Assembly (NCBI GenBank): GCA_032433765.1 | Contig: JAVIAB010000139.1 | Span: 45,328,190-45,392,189 of the forward strand | Direction: 5' to 3' | Length of the DNA stretch: 64,000 nucleotides | From: Megaustenia siamemsis | Lineage: Eukaryota; Mollusca; Gastropoda; Stylommatophora; Ariophantidae | Shown: one piece after another, positions 34,690 to 47,587 of the stretch | Layout of the letters: each line of letters begins with the position of its first letter | How positions within the stretch are numbered: the stretch's first letter is position 1 | The notes under the pieces: model-generated | What the model was told of the DNA's origin: nothing | The model's input: the letters and a program-made list of their open reading frames with translations, nothing else | The model's database searches: none | Position numbers and translations under genes: made by a program

Positions 34690-36215
34690 CTATGAGGTTG
34701 TTTGTTAACTGGCAGGTTGTTAACTATGATGTTGTTTGTTAACTATGAGGATGTTGTTAACTAAGAGGCTGTTGTTAATTAAGAGGCTGTTGTTAATTAA
34801 GAGGTTGTTGTTAACTAAGAGTTTGTTGTTAACTAAGAGGCTGTTGTTAACTAAGATATTGTTGTTAACTAAGAGTTTGTTGTTAACTAACATGTTGTTA
34901 AATAAGAGTTTGTTGTTAACTAAGATTGTGTTGTTAACTAAGATGTTGTTGTTAACTAAGAGTTTGTTGTTAACTAAGAGTTTGTTGTTAACTAAGATGT
35001 TGTTGTTAACTAAGATGTTGTTGTTAACTAAGAGTTTGTTGTTAACTAAGAGTTTGTTGTTAACTAAGATGTTGTTGTTAACTAAGAGTTTGTTGTTAAC
35101 TAAGAGTTTGTTGTTAGCTAAGATGTTGTTGTTAACTAAGAGTTTGTTGTTAACTATGAGTTTGTTGTTAACTAAGATGTTGTTGTTAACTAAGAGGCTG
35201 TTGTTAACTAAGATGTTGTTGTTAACTAAGAGTTTGTTGTTAACTAAGATCCTGTTGTTAACTAAGAGTTTGTTGTTAACTAAGATGTTGTTGTTAACTA
35301 AGAGTTTGTTGTTAACTAAGAGTTTGTTGTTAACTAAGATGTTGTTGTTAACTAAGAGGCTGTTGTTAACTAAGATGTTGTTGTTAACTAAGAGTTTGTT
35401 GTTAACTAAGATGTTGTTGTTAACTAAGAGTTTGTTGTTAACTAAGATGTTGTTGTTAACTAAGATGTTGTTGTTAACTAAGATGTTGTTGTTAACTAAG
35501 AGTTTGTTGTTAACTAAGAGTTTGTTGTTAACTTAGATGTTGTTGTTAACTAAGATGTTGTTGTTAACTAAGAGGCTGTTGTTAACTAAGATGTTGTTGT
35601 TAACTAAGAGTTTGTTGTTAACTAAGATGTTGTTGTTAACTAAGAGTTTGTTGTTAACTAAGATGTTGTTGTTAACTAAGAGGCTGTTGTTAACTAAGAG
35701 TTTGTTGTTAACTAAGATGTTGTTGTTAACTAAGAGGTTGTTGTTAACTAAGAGTTTGTTGTTAACTAAGATGTTGTTGTTAACTAAGAGGCTGTTGTTA
35801 ACTAAGATGTTGTTGTTAACTAAGAGTTTGTTGTTAACTAAGATGTTGTTGTTAACTAAGAGTTTGTTGTTAACTAAGATGTTGTTGTTAACTAAGATGT
35901 TGTTGTTAACTAAGAGTTTGTTGTGAACTAAGATGTTGTTAACTAAGAGGTTGTTGTTAACTAAGAGTTTGTTGTTAACTAAGAGTTTGTTGTTAACTAA
36001 GATGTTGTTGTTAACTAAGAGTTTGTTGTTAACTAAGATGTTGTTAACTAAGATGTTGTTGTTAACTAAGATGTTGTTGTTAACTAAGAGTTTGTTGTTA
36101 ACTAAGATGTTGTTGTTAACTAAGATGCTGTTAACTAAGATGTTGTTGTTTACTAAGAGGATATTGTTGACGAAAAGGAACTCAGATGTTGTTGCTGACA
36201 AAGGTTGTTAACTGA
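34690..36215. repeat. 18-bp minisatellite, about 85 copies
   Basis: Two main unit types, TTGTTGTTAACTAAGATG and the GAGT form, plus rarer GAGGC units, are mixed in an irregular order. Units of 15 bp (one TTG missing) occur in a few places. The period is a multiple of three and contains no stop in the long frames on either strand, giving LLLTKM/S peptides on + and LLVNNN peptides on -. Confidence 0.97.
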
Positions 36216-36219
36216 CATG

Positions 36220-37075
36220 TTTTTGACTAATATGTTGATAATAATGTCTGCGCACCAGTAAGTCGCCAAGTAGTATGCAGGATATCGTTTTTCTTTCACT
36301 CCCATTAGAAAATAAAAGTCATTATCATCCACACTAGGAAGCACATTCTCATCCACAAGACTGCATATTAATCGGTCTAACCCACCCTGCCACAAGCTAG
36401 GTCCTATGTTTGTGTTGCGGTTTATCTTTTCTAATAATTCTTACACTAAATATTTTGTGCCAAGTCGGAGAATGCTTCTCTGATCTCCCTTTTTCGGGAT
36501 TTTGATGCTGAATTTGGGATGACAGCTGCCTTATTGTTTATATATTTCTTTGTAAGTACTTTCTGTTGTTCATTTCTTCGGCGAAGATTTGCTGCAATAT
36601 TTTCGAATACAAGAGGGTTTTAAGAAAACAAAAATAATTTAAGAAGTGACTTCAGTTCATACATAGATTGTATGGTGTAAGACATGTCCGGACATAGTCA
36701 CCAGAACGTTATATCTAACAGTAATTAAAGTTATGGGAAAATACTTCTTCTATTGGTACAATCTTTCAAATGCACGGCGACACACAACGCACAAGCGTGG
36801 CATGTGGAGGGAAGAATTAGAAGAAATCTAACACGATTATTCTTGGTCAATACAACAAGGTGACTGATGACTAGATAATGGCATATATGAACACATTAAT
36901 CTTTTTTCCGATTGCGGCATGAGAACAATCAAATACAGTCTGTTGATTCGCTGACAACCAACCAATCACATTGTGTTTCTATTTCACACATTTCGTGCAG
37001 GCGGATACATAATTACAAGGGCTCTGATCTTAGCCTGGGTTAGTGAAAATAAACAATAAGATTTCATGTCAAAAT
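36220..37075. other. no feature recognised
   Basis: AT-rich sequence without repeats or recognisable coding. Confidence 0.4.
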
Positions 37076-37079
37076 GCAT

Positions 37080-37585
37080 TTATAATTCCCACGCACTATA
37101 CAAACAGTGGTTATCAAACTGTACAAGAAAATAGACACACCAGGTCAATGATAACACTAAAGTACTGTAACAGCTCAACATTATTGGACAGTACAGAAAC
37201 ATGGGCATTAAATTAAAGCAAAAAACAGAAGAAAACAGTAGCCCTTGAAATGTGGATTTATAGAAGAATGAGAAGAATTGGATGAGTTCGAACAAAAACA
37301 AACAATGCAGTTTTGAGACAAATGAAAATGAGTAAAGAACTATTGAACACAATTTAAACAAGATAAATTATTTGTTTAACATAAAAAGATATACAATTTA
37401 CAAGAAGTCATCCTGGAAGAAAAAGTTATAGGGTAATAAAGGCAGAGACAGACAATGACTAAAGTTGGCTGAAATATCAAGAAGTGAATTGGAAAACCCA
37501 TGACAGCGTGCACCAACAAGTCAAGAGTCTGAGTGATCTGATATACTTGGTAGTCAAATTTCCATGAGGAGATGACACATGAATG
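37080..37585 (+). pseudogene. decayed LINE 3' fragment, group C
   Basis: Short aligned pieces are STETWALN-like, ALEMWIYRRMRRIG (near 37243-37277), an NNAVLRQMKMSKELLNTI-like run (near 37300-37355) and a final PMTACTNKSRV region near 37500. No frame is intact. Its divergence exceeds that of the copies at 47588 and 52679. Confidence 0.7.
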
Positions 37586-37734
37586 TGCTTAGACATATAA
37601 CGAACTTGATGAAACCATTGACACGCAATGGAATCCCAACAGAATGGCAAATATTTGTTATTAATAACTTGTTTACCCAATTCATATTTATTGATTTTAA
37701 AAAAAAATAGTAATCAATCGGATCTTTGAAAGGT

Positions 37735-38158
37735 TAGGGTTATGGTTAATCGAAAGCCCCGATATCACTGCAAACGAAGTAAAACCCACAATTGATCAAC
37801 CACCCGTGCCAGTGGAAGCATCCGAAATAACATCTCATCTTTTGAAGGATCCAAACAAATAAAGACAGTTGCAGTCTCCATCATAACAGCTACAGCAAAC
37901 GCCGAAAGACATAAGGCCACGCGGCACCAAAAGTGAACACGGCTGAATTGTCCTTCGCCACATGATATCATCATTCATTGTAAGCAATAGAAATATAGAA
38001 ACACAATCCGGATGTGTTAACAAACAACTCACGGTGAGCACAGAGCACTAAACTCAGTAGCTGCGGCAGCATGCCGGGCTTGGAATATGAGGAAAATGCA
38101 ACAATGAACACTTTTCACACTGAGCCTCAATGGTTATTGACGACTATCCGCCATATTG
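37735..38158 (+). repeat. dispersed repeat R1, copy 3 (interrupted by a SINE)
   Basis: Matches R1 from CCCCGATATCACTGCAAACG to CCGCCATATTG. The repeat resumes after the SINE as ACCGG at 38432. R1 copy 4 (49448-49865) has the uninterrupted version of this junction. Confidence 0.8.
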
Positions 38159-38418
38159 GGGAGCCGCGATACCTCAGTGGTTAGTGAACTGGACTACAAA
38201 GGACAAGTGGTAGAGTTCGATCCCAACCGACGGCTTCCGGTTCACCCAGCCTTTAATGGATACCGGATTTTTTTCTGCAAAAGTAAAACGGCACGGGCGT
38301 AATACCGACCACATTACCCGAAAAATTATGTGTCGAAGGTCTGTAAAATTTATGATCACAACACCATATTCCCTATACGCCACTTGGCGTGACGGGAGTA
38401 CTTTGCTTTTTTTTTTTA
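38159..38418 (+). mobile_element. tRNA-derived SINE, copy 7
   Basis: Flanked by a perfect 13-bp duplication, ATCCGCCATATTG, at 38146-38158 and 38419-38431. The copy includes B box GAGTTCGATCCC, the hairpin ACGCCACTTGGCGT and a T-rich tail. Confidence 0.93.
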
Positions 38419-38439
38419 ATCCGCCATATTGACCGGTAT

Positions 38440-38730
38440 TGCAATGATGATATTAAAGGGTATCAATAACTTTCTTAGTACTGCTATAGGCTGACCCAAT
38501 GGAACCAATATATTAAACTAAAGGATAGATCCTGCGAAATTAATAGGACAATCTTGTCTATCCTGAAATACTTTCCCACACAACATGAGATTTTTAAAAA
38601 AAAAGACTCTGGTCATGCAGCATTGAGAGTACTATGTTTCCTTGTCAATCAAACGCATGCAGTTTGAATTCCATTTAGAGCTTCATTATCCTTTCTTTCT
38701 GCTTTTCTTTTTCTTCTTCTTCAGCGACCA
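38440..38730. other. no feature recognised
   Basis: Short unique stretch between a SINE and the large satellite. It ends in a TTCTTTTTCTTCTTCTTC tract. Confidence 0.4.
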
Positions 38731-38734
38731 ACTT

Positions 38735-41700
38735 TGCTAATAGTTAGACAGTCAAAGCTCACAAACACGGAGATAGAACATTGCTAATAGATAGACAGTC
38801 AAAGATCACAAACATGAAGGTAGAACTTTGCTAATAGCTAGACAGTCAAAGATCACAAACATGAAGGTAGAACTTTGCTAATAGCTAGACAGTCAAAGAT
38901 CACAAACTCGGAGGTAGAACTGTGCTAATAGCTACACAGTCAAAGATCACAAACTCGAAGGTAGAACTTTGCTAATAGCTACACAGTCAAAGATCACAAA
39001 CTCGGAGGTAGAACTTTGCTAATAGCTACACAGTCAAAGATCACAAACTCGGAGGTAGAACTTTGCTAATAGCTACACAGTCAAAGATCACAAACTCGGA
39101 GGTAGAACTTTGCTAATAGCTACACAGTCAAAGATCACAAACTCGAAGGTAGAACTTTGCTAATAGCTACACAGTCAAAGATCACAAACACGGAGGTAGA
39201 ACTTTGCTAATTGCTAGACAGTCAAAGATCACAAACACGGAGGTAGAACTTTGCTAATAGCTACACAGTCAAAGATCACAAACACGAAGGTAGAACATTG
39301 CTAATAGCTAGACAGTCAAAGATCACAAACACGGAGGTAGAACTTTGCTAATAGCTAGACAGTCAAAGATCACAAACTCGAAGGTAGAACTTTGCTAATA
39401 GCTAGACAGTCAAAGATCACAAACACGAAGGTAGAACTTTGCTAATAGCTAGACAGTCAAAGATCACAAACACGAAGGTAGAACTTTGCTAATAGCTAGA
39501 CAGTCAAAGATCACAAACACGAAGGTAGAACTTTGCTAATAGCTAGACAGTCAAAGATCACAAACACGAAGGTAGAACTTTGCTAATAGATAGACAGTCA
39601 AAGATCACACACACGGAGGTGGAACTTTGCTAATAGCTAGACAGTCAAAGATCACACATACGGAGGTAGAACTTTGCTAATAGATAGACAGTCAAAGATC
39701 ACAAACATGAAGATAGAGCTTTGCTAATAGCTAGACAGTCAAGGATCACAAACATGAAAGTAGAACTTTACTAATAATAGCTAGACAGTCAAAGATCACA
39801 AACACGAAGGTAGAACTTTGCTAATAGCTAGACAGTCAAAGATCACAAACACGAAGGTAGAACTTTGCTAATAGCTAGACAGTCAAAGATCACAAACACG
39901 AAGGTAGAACTTTGCTAATAGCTAGACAGTCAAAGATCACAAACACGAAGGTAGAACTTTGCTAATAGATAGACAGTCAAAGATCACAAACATTAAGATG
40001 TAACTTTGCTAATAGCTAGACAGTCAAAGATCACACTCACGGAGGTGGAACTTTGCTAATAGCTAGACAGTCAAAGATCACAAACTCGAAGGTAGAACTT
40101 TGCTAATAGCTAGACAGTCAAAGATCACAAACACGGAGGTAGAACTTTGCTAATAGCTAGACAGTCAAAGATCACAAACACGAAGGTAGAACTTTGCTAA
40201 TAGCTAGACAGTAAAGATCACAAACTCGGAGGTAGAACTTTGCTAATAGCTACACAGTCAAAGATCACAAACTCGGAGGTAAAACTTTGCTAATAGCTAG
40301 ACAGTCAAAGATCACAAACTCGAAGGTAGAACTTTGCTAATAGCTACACAGTCAAAGATCACAAACTCGAAGGTAGAACTTTGCTAATAGCTACACAGTC
40401 AAAGATCACAAACTCGGAGGTAGAACTTTGCTAATAGCTAGACAGTCAAAGATCACAAACTCGGAGGTAGAACTTTGCTAATAGCTAGACAGTCAAAGAT
40501 CACAAACACGGAGGTAGAACTTTGCTAATAGCTACACAGTCAAAGATCACAAACACGAAGGTAGAACTTTGCTAATAGCTTCACAGTCAAAGATCACAAA
40601 CTCGGAGGTAGAACTTTGCTAATAGCTACACAGTCAAAGATCACAAACTCGAAGGTAGAACTTTGCTAATAGCTACACAGTCAAAGATCACAAACTCGGA
40701 GGTAGAACTTTGCTAATAGCTACACAGTCAAAGATCACAAACTCGGAGGTAGAACTTTGCTAATAGCTACACAGTCAAAGATCACAAACTCGGAGGTAGA
40801 ACTTTGCTAATAGCTACACAGTCAAAGATCACAAACTCGAAGGTAGAACTTTGCTAATAGCTACACAGTCAAAGATCACAAACACGGAGGTAGAACTTTG
40901 CTAATAGCTAGACAGTCAAAGATCACAAACACGGAGGTAGAACTTTGCTAATAGCTACACAGTCAAAGATCACAAACACGAAGGTAGAACATTGCTAATA
41001 GCTAGACAGTCAAAGATCACAAACACGGAGGTAGAACTTTGCTAATAGCTAGACAGTCAAAGATCACAAACTCGAAGGTAGAACTTTGCTAATAGCTAGA
41101 CAGTCAAAGATCACAAACACGAAGGTAGAACTTTGCTAATAGCTAGACAGTCAAAGATCACAAACACGAAGGTAGAACTTTGCTAATAGCTAGACAGTCA
41201 AAGATCACAAACACGAAGGTAGAACTTTGCTAATAGCTAGACAGTCAAAGATCACAAACACGAAGGTAGAATTTGCTAATAGATAGACAGTCAAAGATCA
41301 CACACACGGAGGTGGAACTTTGCTAATAGCTAGACAGTCAAAGATCACACATACGGAGGTAGAACTTTGCTAATAGATAGACAGTCAAAGATCACAAACA
41401 TGAAGATAGAGCTTTGCTAATAGCTAGACAGTCAAGGATCACAAACATGAAAGTAGAACTTTACTAATAATAGCTAGACAGTCAAAGATCACAAACACGA
41501 AGGTAGAACTTTGCTAATAGCTAGACAGTCAAAGATCACAAACACGAAGGTAGAACTTTGCTAATAGCTAGACAGTCAAAGATCACAAACACGAAGGTAG
41601 AACTTTGCTAATAGATAGACAGTCAAAGATCACAAACACGGAGGTAGAACTTTGCTAATAGCTAGACAGTCAAATATCACACTCACGGAGGTGGAACTTT

Positions 41701-43995
41701 GCTAATAGCTAGACAGTCAAAGATCACAAACTCGAAGGTAGAACTTTGCTAATAGCTAGACAGTCAAAGATCACAAACACGGAGGTAGAACTTTGCTAAT
41801 AGCTAGACAGTCAAAGATCACAAACACGAAGGTAGAACATTGCTAATAGCTAGACAGTCAAAGATCACAAACACGGAGTTAGAACTTTGCTAATAGCTAG
41901 ACAGTCAAAGATCACAAACTCGGAGGTAGAACTTTGCTAATAGCTACACATTCAAAGATCACAAACTCGGAGGTAAAACTTTGCTAATAGCTAGACAGTC
42001 AAAGATCACAAACTCGAAGGTAGAACTTTGCTAATAGCTACACAGTCAAAGATCACAAACTCGAAGGTAGAACTTGGCTAATAGCTACACAGTCAAAGAT
42101 CACAAACACGAAGGTAGAATTTGCTAATAGATAGACAGTCAAAGATCACACACACGGAGGTGGAACTTTGCTAATAGCTAGACAGTCAAAGATCACACAT
42201 ACGGAGGTAGAACTTTGCTAATAGATAGACAGTCAAAGATCACAAACATGAAGATAGAGCTTTGCTAATAGCTAGACAGTCAAGGATCACAAACATGAAA
42301 GTAGAACTTTACTAATAATAGCTAGACAGTCAAAGATCACAAACACGAAGGTAGAACTTTGCTAATAGCTAGACAGTCAAAGATCACAAACACGAAGGTA
42401 GAACTTTGCTAATAGCTAGACAGTCAAAGATCACAAACACGAAGGTAGAACTTTGCTAATAGATAGACAGTCAAAGATCACAAACACGGAGGTAGAACTT
42501 TGCTAATAGCTAGACAGTCAAAGATCACACTCACGGAGGTGGAACTTTGCTAATAGCTAGACAGTCAAAGATCACAAACTCGAAGGTAGAACTTTGCTAA
42601 TAGCTAGACAGTCAAAGACCACAAACACGGAGGTAGAACTTTGCTAATAGCTAGACAGTCAAAGATCACAAACACGAAGGTAGAACATTGCTAATAGCTA
42701 GACAGTCAAAGATCACAAACACGGAGGTAGAACTTTGCTAATAGCTAGACAGTCAAAGATCACAAACTCGGAGGTAGAACTTTGCTAATAGCTACACAGT
42801 CAAAGATCACAAACTCGGAGGTAAAACTTTGCTAATAGCTAGACAGTCAAAGATCACAAACTCGAAGGTAGAACTGTGCTAATAGCTACACAGTCAAAGA
42901 TCACAAACTCGAAGGTAGAACTTTGCTAATAGCTACACAGTCAAAGATCACAAACTCGGAGGTAGAACTTTGCTAATAGCTAGACAGTCAAAGATCACAA
43001 ACACGGAGGTAGAACTTTGCTAATAGCTACACAGTCAAAGATCACAAACTCGAAGGTAGAACTTTGCTAATAGCTACACAGTCAAAGATCACAAACTCGG
43101 AGGTAGAACTTTGCTAATAGCTACACAGTCAAAGATCACAAACTCGAAGGTAGCACTTTGCTAATAGCTACACAGTCAAAGATCACAAACTCGGAGGTAG
43201 AACTTTGCTAATAGCTACACAGTCAAAGATCACAAACTCGGAGGTAGAACTTTGCTAATAGCTACACAGTCAAAGATCACAAACTCGGAGGTAGAACTTT
43301 GCTAATAGCTACACAGTCAAAAATCACAAACTCGAAGGTAGAACTTTGCTAATAGCTAGACAGTCAAAGATCACAAACACGAAGGTAGAACTTTGCTAAT
43401 AGCTAGACAGTCAAAGATCACAAACACGGAGGTAGAACTTTGCTAATAGCTACACAGTCAAAGATCACAAACACGAAGGTAGAACATTGCTAATAGCTAG
43501 ACAGTCAAAGATCACAAACACGGAGGTAGAACTTTGCTAATAGCTAGACAGTCAAAGATCACAAACTCGAAGGTAGAACTTTGCTAATAGCTAGACAGTC
43601 AAAGATCACAAACACGAAGGTAGAACTTTGCTAATAGCTAGACAGTCAAAGATCACAAACACGAAGGTAGAACTTTGCTAATAGCTAGACAGTCAAAGAT
43701 CACAAACACGAAGGTAGAACTTTGCTAATAGATAGACAGTCAAAGATTACACACACGGAGGTGGAACTTTGCTAATAGCTAGACAGTCAAAGATCACACA
43801 TACGGAGGTAGAACTTTGCTAATAGATAGACAGTCAAAGATCACAAACATGAAGATAGAGCTTTGCTAATAGCTAGACAGTCAAGGATCACAAACATGAA
43901 AGTAGAACTTTACTAATAATAGCTAGACAGTCAAAGATCACAAACACGAAGTTCAACAGTCAGACAGTCAAAGATCCCAAACACGAAGGTTCGCT
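38735..43995. repeat. 5.3-kb satellite of 47-bp units, about 112 copies
   Basis: Units contain ACTTTGCTAATAGCTAGACA then GTCAAAGATCACAAAC and a variable A/TCGA/GAGGTAGA end. Two-state positions (GCTAGACA or GCTACACA, AACACG or AACTCG, GAAGG or GGAGG) mix along the array. A distinctive run of variant units ending in ACTTTACTAATAATAGC recurs at about 39771, 41464, 42312 and 43913, showing multi-unit duplications. No long open frame. Confidence 0.98.
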
Positions 43996-43999
43996 TTGT

Positions 44000-44470
44000 A
44001 TATAGAGTTTGGGATTGTCATATTCCAGTGATGTTGTTTGTAGTGAGACTGTGTCAACTGTTTGGATAACGCGTAAGTCTAGGCTTGTCTGAAACAGAAA
44101 ACCCGACTGTTTAAAACCCAAACGAAAAAGCTCTAAACTTGTGCTATACTTTTAGAAACAAAATTGTTACCACCCGTTTTTAAATTCCTCGTCCCATCTA
44201 TAATGCAATGGAGTTTATGCTGTTGTGTTCATATTTTATTGTGGGATCAGAGAAGAGTTTGAAGAACTAATTGACGTTGTCTACTCTAATTATCTTCTCA
44301 ATTTGTCCTATTGTACAATGAATGGGGCGTTGGAGAGAGGGAGATTTTTGTTGTTTTCTTGATGCCACTAGTTGTGTAGTTTGAGCTCTTGTGAGTGTAT
44401 GCAGTCATTCTCTCAATCCGCTTATTTGCCTCTTCCTGGGTCGTCCTTTAACTTACAGTCTATTATTTTC
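44000..44470. other. no feature recognised
   Basis: Unique-looking sequence between two arrays. Confidence 0.4.
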
Positions 44471-44476
44471 TTGTAG

Positions 44477-44747
44477 AATGTCTGTCCTATGCTTCTTGTC
44501 ATCATCATCATCAGGTGCCATCTCCGCAACGAATGTTGAATGTCTGTCCTATGCTTCTTGTCATCATCATCATCAGGTGCCATCTCCGCAACGAATGTTG
44601 AATGTCTGTGCTGTGCTTCTTGTCATCATCATCATCAGGTGCCATCTCCGCAACGAATGTTGAATGTCTGTGCTGTGCTTCTTGTCATCATCATCATCAG
44701 GTGCCATCTCCGCAACGAATGTTGAATGTCTGTGCTGTGCTTCTTGA
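44477..44747. repeat. 62-bp tandem array made from a group C LINE 3' end
   Basis: Four full units and a partial one start at 44478, 44540, 44602, 44664 and 44726. Each contains CATCATCATCATCAGGTGCC and CATCTCCGCAACGAATGTTG, which is the reverse complement of the 3' terminus of group C LINEs (compare 57482-57530), plus about 22 other bases. Confidence 0.93.
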
Positions 44748-45049
44748 CCGTTTGGTTGTATTCCTATCTGATATCCAAACCATGTAATTCTTTCAGGCTT
44801 TAAATACTCATTTACAGGAACTCTTAATTAGGTTTTTATTTAAATTGAGTATCATATTTTACTATATTCCTCATGTATACAGTATTTGTTATGCATCTCG
44901 TTTGATTTGATGTAATGTTACGCTTGTGTCTACTAAACACCGTCCGTGTTGGTAACAAAAAACAGTACATCCAAGTGAGTTGTTCACTAAATTTCTGGTC
45001 AGACATATTTCGTTTTCATGAGCCTCCAAAGTATGAGTCATCATCAAGC

Positions 45050-46185
45050 ACAAAACCTGCTGGCGTAGGTGATCATGTCTTTCACAACTTTCGACCACGA
45101 CAGTTATTTATCATTTGTGTTGTTGACCTTCTGTCAAGCCATTCTCTTAAGCTGTCTGGTATCTTTTATCTTTGCTTTCCTCTATCTCTTCGTCGCTCAA
45201 TTTTCCCAGTCGTTACAATACATTCCATCTGTTCTCTTCTCATTACATGGCCAAAAAATGATGATTGTTTCTTCCTAATATTGGAAATTAGCTCTCTTTT
45301 TGCTTTGGCCTCTTTAGAACGTTTTCATTACACTTAGCTGTCCAAGGTTTACTCAACATTCTTCTGTAAAACCACATTTCTACAGCCTCCAGTGATTTTC
45401 TTGTCTGTTGTCCTATTGTCCATGATTTACATCCATATGTTAAAACGGGTTCTATATAACATTTATGAAATCTTTTTCTTGTTTCTATTGTCAAAAATGG
45501 ATTGCACAGTATCTTCCTCAATTTTTGGAAAGCTGCTTTTGCCTGAGCCATTCTGCATCTCACATCTGTGGTACACCAACCATCTGAGGTTAACAAAGTT
45601 CCCAAATATTTAAATTCATTTACCTGTTTTAATATTGTTCTACTTGTTTTTATTTTGCACTGAGGTGATGTCTTTTTCTTTGTTGTTACCATTACTTCTG
45701 TCTTTTCGTTATTAAAGATGAGTCCTTTATTTTTGCTTTCTTTCACTATAATGTCCAACATTTCTTGTAACTCATTTTCACTCTTAGCGATTAAGACTGT
45801 ATCATCAGCATACCTTAGATTCTTTATATTATGACCTCCTATTGTTATTCCAGGCATGCCCCTTATGGATCTTAAAATAATCTCACTATACATATTAAAC
45901 AAATCTGGTGACAGCACACAACCTTGCCTAACACCCTGTTTTATTTGTTGAAACATTCCCAATTGATTTCCAGTTCTTATGGCCGCTGTTGCCAGTACAT
46001 GTTCTTTATTATTCTTAGATCTTTGCTGTTTACGTTTATGCTTCCTAAAATATTGATTATCTCTTGCTGCTTTACTTTGTCAAATGCCTTGGTGTAATCT
46101 ATGAAACAAAGGTATAGATCTGTTTTCACCTCTATGGCTTTTTCTACTAAAGATCTTATGATGTATATGGCATTGTTTGTTCAAA
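45050..46185 (-). pseudogene. LINE with partial reverse transcriptase, group B
   Basis: The largest LINE remnant. On the minus strand it reads LYLCFIDYTKAFDKVKQQEI (motif A region, near 46110), a stop in the next segment, GVRQGCVLSPDLFNMYSE, NIKNLRYADDTVLIAKSENE (catalytic YADD), FNNEKTEVMVTTKKK, VNEFKYLGTLLTSDG, YGCKSWTIGQQ and RRMLSKPWTAK. After a frameshift near 45320 the VTTGK-like end follows, then ITYASRFCA and a TGATGATGA tail (about 45037-45050). The N-terminal part, including any endonuclease domain, is missing. Reverse transcriptase of this class primes on nicked target DNA; this copy is inactive. Confidence 0.9.
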
Positions 46186-46189
46186 AGTA

Positions 46190-47195
46190 TGAGTAGTTAA
46201 TTTAATAAAAACAAAATGAAATAATAACAAAATAAATGTAATATTAATAACATAATGTAAATGATGTATTTCGAAATAATAATTTAATTAAAATGTCGGC
46301 GTCTCGGCCTGACTACTGTAGCACTGCCTTCGTTATCTTGTAAAGAGTTTCAAAAGGACATAATCTGCGCTCAGCCATAGTTCACAGAAACATCAGTGTT
46401 TGCTGTTTCCAAACCAACATATCTGACTTCAGCACATCATATGTGATTATCTTCTCTACTTTCCGTCATTAGCCACTCTCCCCATGTCTAACTGATTAGT
46501 CTGTTTCTAGGGTTCCAGGGTGTGGGGAATATTATCGTAATCAGCTCTGGTTCACTGGCATTGACACCAGGAGTCAACTATGTAGTCGTTGATTTCTTTT
46601 AGCAAGTCTGCTGAACGCGAATGTCAAAATTAGTCATTTGATATTTTATTTACAAGTGAGTGAGATTCGTTTCACTGAACAATAGAATTAAGAGCTGGAC
46701 ATGATAATAATAGTAATAGTAATGACAACTAATAAAATAATAATGATAATAATAATAATAACAAACCAATATAATATTAATAATAATAATAATAATAGGC
46801 ATGCTCTCGGGAGTAAACCTATGTGACATTGTAGGTCACTTAAGAGAGAGCATGGCGTTTGTTATGACCAGATAAACCTTTCTAGAAGGGCTGTCATGAT
46901 TACCTATAGAACAGATGTAGCTGAATGTTGAGTCAGACTTTAGTGCTTGCGCTGCGTCATCATTCTTTACATCTTCTATTTTCTTGATATTTGTTCTGAC
47001 TCCTTTCGTATCCCATTCTCATATCATGACTCGTGTCATATATAACATTTCTGGTCATCTGTAGCATGTGTTTTAAAATGCAAAATATCACAGAGTTCAT
47101 ATGGATATGGCTATCTTGGTAGGAGATCGTTCATTCTAACCGGTAACTTTACTTTAATCAATACTCTCTGAGTGAAATTAAAATAACACAGATAG
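46190..47195. other. gene-free; AAT microsatellite at 46736-46797
   Basis: Apart from the interrupted AAT repeat I see no feature. Confidence 0.55.
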
Positions 47196-47199
47196 TCAA

Positions 47200-47587
47200 A
47201 TATCGAGAATATGAAATTAAAGTAACACAGTAAGTCAAGTATCGAGAATATGGCATTAAAGTAACACAGAAAGAAATAGGAGCCAAGTATCGAGAATATG
47301 GCATTAAAGTAACACAGAAAGAAATACGAGCCAAGTATCGAGAATATGGCATTAAAGTAACACAGAAAGAAATACGAGCCAAGTATCGAGAATATGGCAT
47401 TAAAGTAACACAGAAAGAAATACGAGCCAAGTATCGAGAATATGGCATTAAAGTAACACAGAAAGAAATACGAGCCAAGTATCGAGAATATGGCATTAAA
47501 GTAACACAGAAAGAAATACGAGCCAAGTATCGAGAATATGGCATTAAAGTAACACAGAAAGAAATACGAGCCAAGTATCGAGAATAT
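47200..47587. repeat. 48-bp array, left block (ATGGCATT subtype)
   Basis: About 8 units of ATTAAAGTAACACAGAAAGA, AATACGAGCC, AAGTATCGAGAATATGGC. The leftmost two units are diverged. Because 48 is a multiple of three, both strands carry open frames; I do not treat them as genes. Confidence 0.96.

Noticed and set aside
47158..47574. Hydrophobic repeat protein on the minus strand
   Set aside because: A by-product of a 48-bp period that is a multiple of three.
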